64,000 nt of DNA from Halorhabdus utahensis DSM 12940 (lineage in GTDB: Archaea; Halobacteriota; Halobacteria; Halobacteriales; Haloarculaceae): contig NC_013158.1 in NCBI RefSeq assembly GCF_000023945.1, forward strand, positions 1,798,001 to 1,862,000. Direction: 5' to 3'. Position numbers and translations under genes: made by a program. Shown piece by piece: positions 26,137-33,552 of this stretch. Positions within the stretch are counted from its first letter, which is position 1, and each line of letters starts with the position of its first letter. The notes beneath the pieces were generated by a model. That model was not told where the DNA came from. It saw nothing but the letters and a program-made list of their open reading frames with translations, and ran no database searches.

Positions 26137-26538
26137 ATGATGGCACAGACATTCCAGGAGATAGTGGTCACCGAGGCGACTGCGGATCGGGCGCTCGAAC
26201 GCATCTTCGGGCTGAACACATCCGAACAGGCCGTCTATCGGGCGTTGCTCGCAGCGGCGGAGCCACTGAGTGCCGAAGCACTCGCTGCGGAACTGGACTG
26301 TGCGCTCGCGACTGCCTACCGGTATCTCGAGACGCTGGAGGAACACAAACTTATCACTGAGGTCACAACCCGGACAGGCACCCAGCAACCGGCTGTCTAC
26401 GAGGCCGTCGGTCCTGATCGAGTGGCAGAGCGCATGGAGAACTGTCTCGAGCGCGCCTATCAACAGTTCTCGGCGGAAATCGACTCTGTTGTCCTGGCTG
26501 ATGAAGGCTGTCCGCCCCTGGACTTCCCCACCGTCTGA
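26137..26538 (+). CDS. TrmB-like HTH transcriptional regulator
   Basis: 133-residue winged-helix protein. The N-terminal segment FGLNTSEQAVYRALLAAAEPLSAEALAAELDCALATAYRYLETLEEHKLITEV is a TrmB/MarR-type HTH, with a wing containing GTQQPAVYEAVGPD. A short C-terminal helix ends in ADEGCPPLDFPTV. It lacks the TrmB sugar-binding domain. ATG 26137 or the next codon ATG 26140 is the start; a GTG at 26059 would span the palindromic operator and is rejected. It may regulate the adjacent metal importer/NifX operon, whose last gene ends 34 bp away in the opposite direction. Confidence 0.75.
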   Translation: MMAQTFQEIVVTEATADRALERIFGLNTSEQAVYRALLAAAEPLSAEALAAELDCALATAYRYLETLEEHKLITEVTTRTGTQQPAVYEAVGPDRVAERMENCLERAYQQFSAEIDSVVLADEGCPPLDFPTV

Positions 26539-26572
26539 GGCTTCCGTTCTCCGACGAAATCAGACCGACAGC

Positions 26573-27355
26573 TTACAGTTCGATTTGTGAGCCGACGCCG
26601 ATGCGACGGTAGTCCTCGCCGAAGGCGTCTTCGAGTGCTCGCTCGGCCACGTGACCAGTACAGTGCGTCGGCGCGATCCGCTCGATCCGACCGTCGAGCC
26701 ACTCCACGATAGCTTCGATCGTCTCGGGGTCGGGCGACCGGAGATGAGTCCCACCGACGACCGTCCGGACAGGGTCCTCAAGCACAGCCTCGGCATGGGC
26801 GATCGTGTTCCGGAGGCCAGCGTGACAGCAGCCGAGGACGAGACTGATGCCGTCTTCACCCTCGACCGCCAGCGCCTGGTCGTCCCGGACCGGGTCCTCG
26901 ACGCGCTGGCCGCCCTCGTCGACTCGTTCTCCCGTTCTACTATCGGGGTACTCCCGCGGAATCTCCCCGAGCGCGACGATTCCGTCCGCCACCTCAATTG
27001 GGTCTGTGTGGGTGGTGATGTCGGCGTGGGTTTCGAGCCATTCGCGGGTGTAGGGGAGCCCGATCGACTCCTCGCCATGGTATTTCGCCTCGAAGGCGTC
27101 GGGGTGGACGTAGATCTCCCTGAGTTCTTCGACGAACGCCGGCAGTCCCTTCGTGTGATCGTAGTGGCCGTGGCTCAGTACCGCCGTCTCGAAGGGGCCG
27201 ACGCCGAGCTTGCGGGCGTTTGCGGCGGCGATTCCCGACTGTCCGGCATCGAACAGGCGGTCGCCGACCGCCGCCGAGAACCCCCACTCGGCGCGGATCC
27301 CCTTCGGCCGCGAGCCGCTGACTCTGTTGTCCGCCAGTATCGTGACGGTGGTCAT
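26573..27355 (-). CDS. MBL-fold metallohydrolase (MJ0301/RFA-P synthase-like branch)
   Basis: 260-residue metallo-beta-lactamase-fold protein. The metal motif SHGHYDHTKGL near residue 61, the later His in GCCHAGLRNTI and the final THCTGHVAERALED are all present. This arrangement is typical of the archaeal branch annotated as RFA-P synthase or dihydropterin-like enzymes, where the true reaction is mostly unknown. It is the last gene of a six-gene operon and overlaps the NifX-like gene by 4 bp. Its constant link to NifX-like and metal importer genes points to metal-cofactor handling. Confidence 0.78.
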   Translation of the reverse strand: MTTVTILADNRVSGSRPKGIRAEWGFSAAVGDRLFDAGQSGIAAANARKLGVGPFETAVLSHGHYDHTKGLPAFVEELREIYVHPDAFEAKYHGEESIGLPYTREWLETHADITTHTDPIEVADGIVALGEIPREYPDSRTGERVDEGGQRVEDPVRDDQALAVEGEDGISLVLGCCHAGLRNTIAHAEAVLEDPVRTVVGGTHLRSPDPETIEAIVEWLDGRIERIAPTHCTGHVAERALEDAFGEDYRRIGVGSQIEL

Positions 27356-27813
27356 ACGTCGTGGTGGTCGTCTCCGTCGTGGTCGTGATCGCCGTCGCTG
27401 TGGCTGTGACCGCCACCGCCGTGTCCGTGCCCGCCGTCCTCGTCATGATGGCCACCGCCTTCGTGGTCACATCCGTCGTCGTCCGGCCCGACCGGTGTCA
27501 ACTCGCCGTCCCGGAGTGCCTCGATGGCGTCCCCGACCGTTCCGTCGGCGTCACAGTAGACGTCGATCCCCATCGCGTCGAAGCGCTCGGCGGCCTTCCC
27601 GCCGAGATTGCCACAGATCAGCGTCTCCGCGCCCGTCTCGGCGACGACGTTCGGCGGGGATTTATCGCCGCCGTGGTGGTGGCTGTCGTTGTCGACGACG
27701 TCGACTGTCTCCGCGTCGGGGTCGTACACCGCGAAGGCGGGTGCGCGACCGAAGTGATGGGATACTGATGCGTCGAGACCGTCACCGTCGGTGATCGGCA
27801 TGCAGATTGTCAT
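27352..27813 (-). CDS. NifX/NifB-type dinitrogenase cofactor-domain protein with His-rich tail
   Basis: 153 residues. Residues 1-105 are a NifX-like ribonuclease-H-fold domain (MTICMPITDGDGLDASVSHHFGRAPAF... VVAETGAETLICGNLGGKA), known to bind Fe-Mo or other Fe-S metal clusters. After residue 115 comes a tail of His, Asp and Gly (GHGHGGGGHSHSD and similar) that should chelate Ni, Zn, Co or Cu. ATG 27813 is the domain start. No nitrogenase genes are near. Together with the FecBCD-type importer it looks like a metal-carrier protein. The tail DNA is a low-complexity, expandable repeat. Confidence 0.82.
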   Translation of the reverse strand: MTICMPITDGDGLDASVSHHFGRAPAFAVYDPDAETVDVVDNDSHHHGGDKSPPNVVAETGAETLICGNLGGKAAERFDAMGIDVYCDADGTVGDAIEALRDGELTPVGPDDDGCDHEGGGHHDEDGGHGHGGGGHSHSDGDHDHDGDDHHDV

Positions 27814-27860
27814 GTGTTGTTGGTTCGAATTGCTGGTGTCGCGATGGTTCGTCGTTTGAT

Positions 27861-28349
27861 TCACTGTTCGTCTCCGCCGACCTCCCGCGCCCGTCCATCA
27901 CGGTCGGCGCTGGGACCCTCGATTCGGCCACCGTGATTCTCGCGGCGGTCGGCCACATGGTCGGGTCGATCGAAGTTGGGCGCGTATGGCTTGATGTCGA
28001 GCACCGGCGTCCCGTCGATGGCGTCGAGTCCGTGAACCCGCAATTCCCGACCCTCGCGTTCCAGCAACTCGACGGTAGTCGTCCCGATCGGGCTCGGGCG
28101 ATTCGGACTCCGGCAGGCGAAGATCCCACGTTCGGTTCCGTAGCGTCGCGGCCCTCGAAGGCTCGGCTCGCCGGATTCGTGGAGGTACCACAGGACAGTG
28201 ACGTAGTCGTTGTCCTCGATACGGTACAGCCCCTCGGCGTAGTCTTCGTCGATGACGATCGTACTCTCGTGATCGGCCATCTCCTCGGGACCGACAGGTG
28301 TCTCGAAATCGTTGCGTACCGTGCCGATCTGTGTCACTTCGAATGTCAT
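27861..28349 (-). CDS. trmO: tRNA m6t6A37 methyltransferase TrmO (TsaA)
   Basis: 162-residue YaeB/TrmO family protein using SAM to N6-methylate t6A37 of ANN-decoding tRNAs. Signature motifs: IGTVRNDFETP at the N-terminus and GIFACRSPNRPSPIGTTTVELLE near residue 76, then DAIDGTPVLDIKPYAPNFD. It lacks the longer C-terminal domain of E. coli TrmO and ends in a charged tail. It is embedded in the metal importer operon between the ATPase gene (17 bp) and the NifX-like gene (48 bp). That is a surprising place for a tRNA enzyme and hints at another role of this branch. Confidence 0.85.
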   Translation of the reverse strand: MTFEVTQIGTVRNDFETPVGPEEMADHESTIVIDEDYAEGLYRIEDNDYVTVLWYLHESGEPSLRGPRRYGTERGIFACRSPNRPSPIGTTTVELLEREGRELRVHGLDAIDGTPVLDIKPYAPNFDRPDHVADRRENHGGRIEGPSADRDGRAREVGGDEQ

Positions 28350-28365
28350 GGCCAGGTGATCGGTT

Positions 28366-29190
28366 TCAGTCGTCGGTCGATGCTGGTTGGCGCTGTCGGG
28401 CAGACTGTTCCGCAGTGTGGGTTTTCTCGGCCGGCGCTTCGGGCACGATCAACTGCCGGTCGCGGTGCCCGCGGACGGACGCCTCGACGCCGTAGACCGT
28501 CCGGATCGTCTCGGGTGTCAGGACTTCGGGCGGCCCGACGGCGTGGATCTCGCCGTCTGCGAGCAGCGCGATCCGATCGCAGTACCGGGCGGCGAGGTTG
28601 AGGTCGTGAATCGCGACGATGCCGGCCACTTCGCTGGCTCGAATGTGCTCGACGACGAGGTCCATCACCTCTAACTGGTGGCGGAGGTCCAGCGCACTCG
28701 TCGGCTCGTCCAGCAACGTGACCGACGGATCGCCGACCAGTGCCCGCCCGAGACGGACCTTCTGGCGCTGGCCACCGCTGAGCTCGCTGACCTGGCGATC
28801 GGCGAGATTCCCGATGTCGAGCCGATCGAGGACGCTCGCCGTTGCCTCTCGGTCGCGTGCGCTCGGCGACCACCCACCGTGGGGTCGTCGGCCCTGCATC
28901 ACGGTCTCGAAGACGGTCGCCGGGAACGCACCCGACTCGGCCTGCGGGACGTAACTGCACCGCCGGGCGCGCTCGTCGCTGGTCAGTTTCGCCACTGGAT
29001 CACCGTCGATCCGTACCGTTCCCGCGTCCGGCTCCAGAATCCCGTTGAGACACTGCAACAGCGTGCTTTTGCCCGAGCCGTTGGGGCCAAGCAGTCCGAG
29101 CAGTTCACCCGACTCGACCGAGAGATCAACGGCCGAGAGGACCGGCTCGGCGTCGTAGCTGAACCGCAGGTCTGCGATCGTGAGTGTCAC
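28366..29190 (-). CDS. FecE/BtuD-type ABC transporter ATPase
   Basis: 274-residue ATP-binding subunit of a type II importer for metal chelates (iron-siderophore, cobalamin or tungstate/molybdate-like substrates). Walker A GPNGSGKST near residue 36, signature LSGGQRQKV near 139, Walker B VTLLDEPTSALDL and the switch His in IVAIHDLN are all canonical. The start overlaps the permease stop by 4 bp (ATGA), a sign of translational coupling. The C-terminal 30 residues are polar and not conserved. Confidence 0.9.
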   Translation of the reverse strand: MTLTIADLRFSYDAEPVLSAVDLSVESGELLGLLGPNGSGKSTLLQCLNGILEPDAGTVRIDGDPVAKLTSDERARRCSYVPQAESGAFPATVFETVMQGRRPHGGWSPSARDREATASVLDRLDIGNLADRQVSELSGGQRQKVRLGRALVGDPSVTLLDEPTSALDLRHQLEVMDLVVEHIRASEVAGIVAIHDLNLAARYCDRIALLADGEIHAVGPPEVLTPETIRTVYGVEASVRGHRDRQLIVPEAPAEKTHTAEQSARQRQPASTDD

Positions 29191-30239
29191 CAGTAGTCCC
29201 TCCCCTCGATCACGAGGTAGATGAACAGGGGCGCGCCCAGAAACGAGGTCAGGATCGAGACTGGCAGGACGACCGGCGCGACGATCGTCCGGGCAACGGT
29301 GTCGGCGACGACCAGCAGCGTCGCGCCGACCAGCGCCGAGGCCCCGAGCAGATATCGCTCGTTGCCGCCGATCACCATTCGGACGAGGTGCGGGGCGACC
29401 AACCCGACGAACCCGATGATACCGACGAAGGAAATGATGGTTGCGGTCACGACCGAGGCCAGCGCCATCCCGCGGATCCGCACCGATTCGACGTCGACGC
29501 CCAGGCTGGTCGCGGTTTCGGTCCCGGCGTCGAGAACGTCGTAGTTCCAGGCGTTGCGGAGGAAATAGGCGAACCCGGGCACGACGACGGCGGCCATCAG
29601 CCCGACCTGGGGCCAGCTCGCCCGGCCCACGTCGCCGAAGGTCCAGTAGACGATGGTCGCGACCTCGGTGTCGCTGGCGAAGTACTGGATCGTCGTCATC
29701 CCGGCGGTGAACAGCGACCCGAGCGCGACGCCGGTCAGGATCATCGTCTCGGGGGTCGCCCGGCGGTAGGTCACCAACAGGAGGATGACGCCGGTCGAGA
29801 CCATCGCCGCGACAAAGGCCGCGATCGTCGTCAGATAGGGCCCCAAAGAGCCGACTTTGGAGAGGCCATCCGCGCCGGTCCCGATCAGGACGATCGAGGC
29901 GGCCGCGCCGAAGGCAGCAGCCTGGGAGATCCCCAGTGTGTACGGCGCACCCAGCGGGTTCCGGAGGACCGTTTGCATCGCCGCGCCCGCGATCGCCAGC
30001 CCGCCGCCGGCGACGACCGCCGTGAGCACCCGGGGCACTCGGACGTTCCAGACGATCGAACGCGCGAGATCGCTCTCACCGCCAACCAGGGCACTGCAGA
30101 CGTCCACGAGTGGGAGCGAGACTGAGCCGATCGCGAGTCCGGCAAGTGACGCGATCACCAGCAACCCCACTGAGACACCGAGAAACCCGAGTCGCCGGGC
30201 GGTCGATTCGCGGTGGGCCGCCAGGGCTGGTTCAGTCAC
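29187..30239 (-). CDS. FecCD/BtuC-type ABC transporter permease
   Basis: 350-residue permease with about ten helices, starting at GTG 30239. FecCD motifs include GGGLAIAGAAMQTVLRNPLG and ITGVALGSLFTAG, and SFVGIIGFVGLVAPHLVRMVIG is the coupling-helix region that docks on the ATPase. It forms the homodimeric channel of the importer. The start lies within a short direct repeat (30236-30252) that copies the 3' end of the upstream binding-protein gene. Confidence 0.92.
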   Translation of the reverse strand: MTEPALAAHRESTARRLGFLGVSVGLLVIASLAGLAIGSVSLPLVDVCSALVGGESDLARSIVWNVRVPRVLTAVVAGGGLAIAGAAMQTVLRNPLGAPYTLGISQAAAFGAAASIVLIGTGADGLSKVGSLGPYLTTIAAFVAAMVSTGVILLLVTYRRATPETMILTGVALGSLFTAGMTTIQYFASDTEVATIVYWTFGDVGRASWPQVGLMAAVVVPGFAYFLRNAWNYDVLDAGTETATSLGVDVESVRIRGMALASVVTATIISFVGIIGFVGLVAPHLVRMVIGGNERYLLGASALVGATLLVVADTVARTIVAPVVLPVSILTSFLGAPLFIYLVIEGRDYW

Positions 30240-30287
30240 GTCAGATCACCGTTCCATCGATCCCGTTGCATCACGTCAGATCACCGT
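30236..30287 (-). repeat. 17-bp direct repeat copying the 3' end of the binding-protein gene
   Basis: The minus-strand sequence ACGGTGATCTGACGTGA occurs at 30287-30271 and again 35 bp later at 30252-30236. In the first copy it spells the last codons and TGA stop of the binding-protein gene; in the second the final GTGA provides the GTG start of the permease. It is a small tandem duplication of a gene 3' end, similar in nature to the larger ones at the histidine kinase, ileS and M29 loci. Confidence 0.75.
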
Positions 30288-31376
30288 CTCGTAGGCCGGG
30301 TACGCTTCGAGCAGCGATTCGTACAGTGGAGCGCCGAGCATCGTCTCGAAGATCGTCTCGACGGTCGATTCGAAATCCACGTCGCCGAAGCGATCCGGGT
30401 ACAGCGTTTGCCCGACGAAGTAGGCGTTCGCCAGGATCGACCCGTAGTTGTGATGGTAACTCGCGTGGGGGAGGATCGTATAGATCTCGCCATTCACCGC
30501 CGCCGAGAGGTCCTGATACGCCGGGTTGGCTTCGAGATCCTCGACGGCGAGCCCGAGATTGTCGGCGGCGACGAACATCCGCGCGGGATCCCATGCCAGC
30601 AGTTGCTCCTCGCTCACCTGGACCGAGGCGGCGTCGGTGTCGATCTCGCCGGCGACGTTTTCGACCCCAGCGAACCGAAATGGCGGGAATCGCTTGCGAG
30701 TCGTCTCGATCCCGTGGCTCCCCTTGTAACTGATCGCGCCGACGTAGGCCTGCTCGGCCTCGCTGTCGGCCAGATCGGCCGCCCGGTCGGTCAGATCGGC
30801 GACCGTCTCTTCGACGAACGTGATCACTGCCTCGGCGCGATCGGCTTTGTCGAGGATCTCGCCGAGGAGCCGCCAGGTGTCGAACATCGTCTCGCGGGCC
30901 GCGTTGTCGACGATATCGACGATTTCGAGCCCAACTACTGGCGTCTCGGTCTGCCTCTGTAGCGTCTCGGCTCTCGATGGATCGCCGTAGTAGCAGATCA
31001 CGTCCGGGTCAACCGCAAGGATCGCTTCCGGGTTACCGCCGGCGTTCGGCCCAGCCGAGCCGATAACTGGCCGCTCCTGGAGGCCCGGATTCGCCAGGTT
31101 GTACGGGGCCGACAGCATCGACTCGGTCTCGTCCTCGACGCCAACGACACGATCGGTCGCATCGAGATAGGCGAGTTGCCTGAGTGCGCCCGGGCCGACG
31201 CCGACGATATCCTCGACCGTCCCGGGGACGGCCACCGTCCGGCCGTAGCCATCGGTAATCTCGTTTGCGTCAGCCTGCGTGCCAGCGCCCGATGCTCCCA
31301 ATCCGCCCGTACAGCCTGCCAGCCCCACCAACGAACCGGCACCGATCGTCTGAAGCACGCCTCGTCGTGTCACCAT
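30276..31376 (-). CDS. Tat-exported lipoprotein, metal-chelate ABC binding protein
   Basis: 366-residue FecB/BtuF-type substrate-binding protein. The N-terminus VTRRGVLQTIGAGSLVGLAGCTGG has a twin-arginine signal and a lipobox (LAGC), so it is exported folded and lipid-anchored. The mature part begins with TDGYGRTVAVPGTVEDIVGVGPGALRQL, the first lobe of periplasmic-binding proteins for metal chelates. His-containing YKGSHGIETT and HASYHHNYGS could touch the ligand. It heads the operon; its promoter lies in the 112-bp gap shared with the divergent pilin-like gene. The substrate is not decided: siderophore-iron, corrinoid or oxyanion. Confidence 0.85.
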   Translation of the reverse strand: MVTRRGVLQTIGAGSLVGLAGCTGGLGASGAGTQADANEITDGYGRTVAVPGTVEDIVGVGPGALRQLAYLDATDRVVGVEDETESMLSAPYNLANPGLQERPVIGSAGPNAGGNPEAILAVDPDVICYYGDPSRAETLQRQTETPVVGLEIVDIVDNAARETMFDTWRLLGEILDKADRAEAVITFVEETVADLTDRAADLADSEAEQAYVGAISYKGSHGIETTRKRFPPFRFAGVENVAGEIDTDAASVQVSEEQLLAWDPARMFVAADNLGLAVEDLEANPAYQDLSAAVNGEIYTILPHASYHHNYGSILANAYFVGQTLYPDRFGDVDFESTVETIFETMLGAPLYESLLEAYPAYETVI

Positions 31377-31488
31377 TACCTGTCGAAGCGGTAATCGATG
31401 CCGGAATAATACTTTTTCGGATTTGAATAATACTACTGGGGGCTGGCGCTACCCAATTACTTTTTACACTGCTGGGGTAGGTTCCCCC

Positions 31489-32931
31489 ATGGGGTCCGGT
31501 GTCTCGGAAACGCCGTCGTCGTCCGATACCGCTCGCGGGCCGCGCCGTCGAGGCGCTGATTTTTGCTCGCGTCGGCCAGATGACCTTCGGGAAGACCGTG
31601 CGGTAACGCCCGTCGTATCCAACGTGTTGCTGGTCGCGATCGCGATCATTCTGGGCGTGACCGTCTCCGTATTCGCGCTCGGTCTCGTCGAGCAGTTCGA
31701 GCAAGCGCCGCCGACGGCCGTTTTCGAGACCGACTATAGCGCCGACAACGGTATCGTTCTCCAGCACCGGGGTGGTGATGTCCTCACTGTCGACGGACTG
31801 TCGGTTCAGTTGGGCGACCGGTCGTACCCGGTGACGGATTACGTATCGAGCCAGCGCCTCAACGCGGGTGCCGACGTCGGCCCGCTGTATCCTGCTGACG
31901 CCGCGGAGGCTCGTCTCGTCTGGGAACAAGATAGCTCTTCGTCAATCGTCTATACGGCGACACCACCTCGGGAGGGCACCGTTCCGTCGTATCTCCGCTT
32001 CGACACAGCGACCGTCCAGTCCTACGGCAGCGGCCAGGACTACGATGACGAGTTCATCTACACGACGGGCGCGCGAGAAGCAGTCCTGACAAACAATACC
32101 TGGAAGCTGGTCGAGTTCGACCACAACGTCACCGAGCAGACCGTGCTGGAATTCGACTTCCGGTCGAGCACCGAGGGCGAGATCCACGGGATCGGGCTCG
32201 AAACCGGTACATCGATCTCCGACGACCGGATCTTCAAGCTGTTCGGAAACCAGTCCTGGGGTATCGAGTACGACGAGGTGGACTACGCGACGACGGACGG
32301 GTGGGTTCACTACGAGATCCCCGTCGGCCAACTCTACGGGCCGTCCCAGTACGGGCAAGCCGACTATCTCGCGCTCGTCAACGACATTGACGACACGGAC
32401 ATCGCGACCGACTCGCAGTTCCGGAACATCCGGGCCTACGACGCCCCCGACCTCGGTTCGTCGATCCAGTTCGAATTCAGCGTCAACGGCACCACCACGA
32501 CCGAACCCGTGCAGAGTTACGGGTCCCAGGACAAGGACTTCGGCGTCACCACGACCGACGGCAACGCTACGATGCGACTCTCGAACAACACGTGGGCCTC
32601 CGTCCCGATCAACAATACCGTCACCGCGGACACCGTCCTCTCTGTGGAGTTCAACGCCACGAACAAAGGAGAAATCCAGGGCATCGGCCTCGAAACCGGC
32701 GATTCAGAGGCTGAATCGCGGTTCGTGCGCTTCTACGGAAATCAGTCGTGGGCGCAAGCGGCTACCCCGTATTACTCGGATGGCGACGGCTGGGTCACCT
32801 ACGAGATCGACGCTTCCTCACTCGTGTCTGCCGGCACGGATGTCTCCCATCTCGTGTTCGTCAACGACGACGATAGCGACGCCAGCGGCGTCTCCCGCTT
32901 CCGGAACGTCACGATCGACGAGGATCCCTGA
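31489..32931 (+). CDS. pilin-like secreted protein with two carbohydrate-binding-like modules
   Basis: 480 residues. After a 37-residue basic leader comes the archaeal type IV pilin signature DRAVTPVVSNVLLVAIAIILG, with a prepilin peptidase site before Ala-Val-Thr-Pro and a 25-residue helix. Residues 70-150 are beta-rich. Two copies of a 130-residue module follow, from about 155 and 320 (EIHGIGLETG...FKLFGNQSWG and EIQGIGLETG...VRFYGNQSWA). I associate such modules with binding regions of haloarchaeal polysaccharide hydrolases. N-glycosylation sequons are frequent (NNT, NVT, NGT). Likely a surface adhesin or pilus tip. ATG 31489 follows the promoter. Confidence 0.7.
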   Translation: MGSGVSETPSSSDTARGPRRRGADFCSRRPDDLREDRAVTPVVSNVLLVAIAIILGVTVSVFALGLVEQFEQAPPTAVFETDYSADNGIVLQHRGGDVLTVDGLSVQLGDRSYPVTDYVSSQRLNAGADVGPLYPADAAEARLVWEQDSSSSIVYTATPPREGTVPSYLRFDTATVQSYGSGQDYDDEFIYTTGAREAVLTNNTWKLVEFDHNVTEQTVLEFDFRSSTEGEIHGIGLETGTSISDDRIFKLFGNQSWGIEYDEVDYATTDGWVHYEIPVGQLYGPSQYGQADYLALVNDIDDTDIATDSQFRNIRAYDAPDLGSSIQFEFSVNGTTTTEPVQSYGSQDKDFGVTTTDGNATMRLSNNTWASVPINNTVTADTVLSVEFNATNKGEIQGIGLETGDSEAESRFVRFYGNQSWAQAATPYYSDGDGWVTYEIDASSLVSAGTDVSHLVFVNDDDSDASGVSRFRNVTIDEDP

Positions 32932-32987
32932 CCACCTTTTTCTCCTCGGGTTGTGCTCACTCCGTTCGCACACCACTCGTCGAAAAA
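32932..32987 (+). repeat. C-type palindromic element, copy 1, directly after the pilin stop
   Basis: This 56-bp block is identical to 33455-33510. It starts at the base after the pilin TGA with CCACCTTTTTCTCC and ends in CGTCGAAAAA, so its ends are inverted repeats (CTTTTTC/GAAAAAG) with T-tracts on both strands. Inside lies the hairpin GTGC-loop-GCAC with loop TCACTCCGTTC (32957-32967). The T5 tract right after the stop codon makes it a likely transcription terminator. Confidence 0.75.
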
Positions 32988-33079
32988 GCTGGACCAAAAA
33001 GGCGGAGTCTCGCGTCTTCGCCGCTCGACTCCGTTGAAACGCGGCCATAGTACTTCACACATGAGTTGAATATTGGAGA

Positions 33080-33345
33080 GTGGGAAGCCCACGCCCGCTC
33101 GGTTCGGGGGACTCGCTGCGCTCCTCACTCACTGCGTTCGCTGCGGTGCTTACTTCGTCCACCGTCCCCGAGCGGGCGTCCCCTTCCATTCCCACCCGTT
33201 TCGGCCGCTCAGTGGGGCGGTTCGGGTGGGACTGAAAGGGGCGGCTCGCTGGAGGAAGGCGGCCGACGCAAGCACTGGACCGAGCGAAGCGAGGGAAGCG
33301 CACAGCGAGGCCCCCGACTCCAGCGAGCCGGGGCTTTCAATTTCC
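33080..33345. repeat. palindromic element A with 18/19-bp core inverted repeat
   Basis: A gene-free, G+C-rich segment bounded by GGGAAGCCC on the left and GGGGCTTTC (33330-33338) on the right, so the ends are inverted. The core inverted repeat is CCCCTTCCATTCCCACCC (33180-33197) facing GGGTGGGACTGAAAGGGGC (33224-33242), with two mismatches. The same right arm occurs perfectly in element B (36876-37258). No coding potential; boundaries are approximate. It lies between C-type copies 1 and 2. Confidence 0.65.
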
Positions 33346-33405
33346 CAATTCAATTCAATCGTTCTCTGTTTCACTAAGGCCGCGTATGCTTCTCAGCCGT
33401 CGGAA

Positions 33406-33453
33406 TCAGACTTCTTCGATCGCGATTTCCGCTTCGATACCTTCGATCCCGCC
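33406..33453 (-). pseudogene. second, diverged copy of the ileS 3' end
   Basis: On the minus strand this stretch reads GGIEGIEAEIAIEEV-stop, clearly homologous to the IleS C-terminus (EIEGVAAEIAVEEV-stop at 33553). It lies about 100 bp beyond the true stop, past C-type element 2. The DNA copies differ at many third positions, so the duplication is old or the fragment came from another strain. Confidence 0.7.
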
Positions 33454-33454
33454 A

Positions 33455-33510
33455 CCACCTTTTTCTCCTCGGGTTGTGCTCACTCCGTTCGCACACCACT
33501 CGTCGAAAAA
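33455..33510 (+). repeat. C-type palindromic element, copy 2, behind ileS
   Basis: Identical over 56 bp to 32932-32987, in the same orientation, 523 bp away. It separates the real ileS 3' end from the diverged duplicate of that end. On the minus strand (the ileS direction) it supplies T-tracts (GTTTTTCG) suitable for termination, and the adjacent 33511-33552 adds another GAAAAACTG/CAGTTTTTC tract. The loop TCACTCCGTTC lies at 33480-33490. Confidence 0.75.
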
Positions 33511-33552
33511 CGTGGGCGAAAAACTGTTCGCTCGTCCCTCGCGAGCAGCAAC

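Noticed and set aside
27352-27500. Separate His-rich peptide gene
   Set aside because: The His-rich coding stretch is in frame with, and continuous to, the NifX-like domain.
32932-33510. Composite transposon bounded by the two 56-bp repeats
   Set aside because: No transposase is encoded between them and the repeats are in the same orientation as independent terminator-like elements; kept only as a repeat pair.
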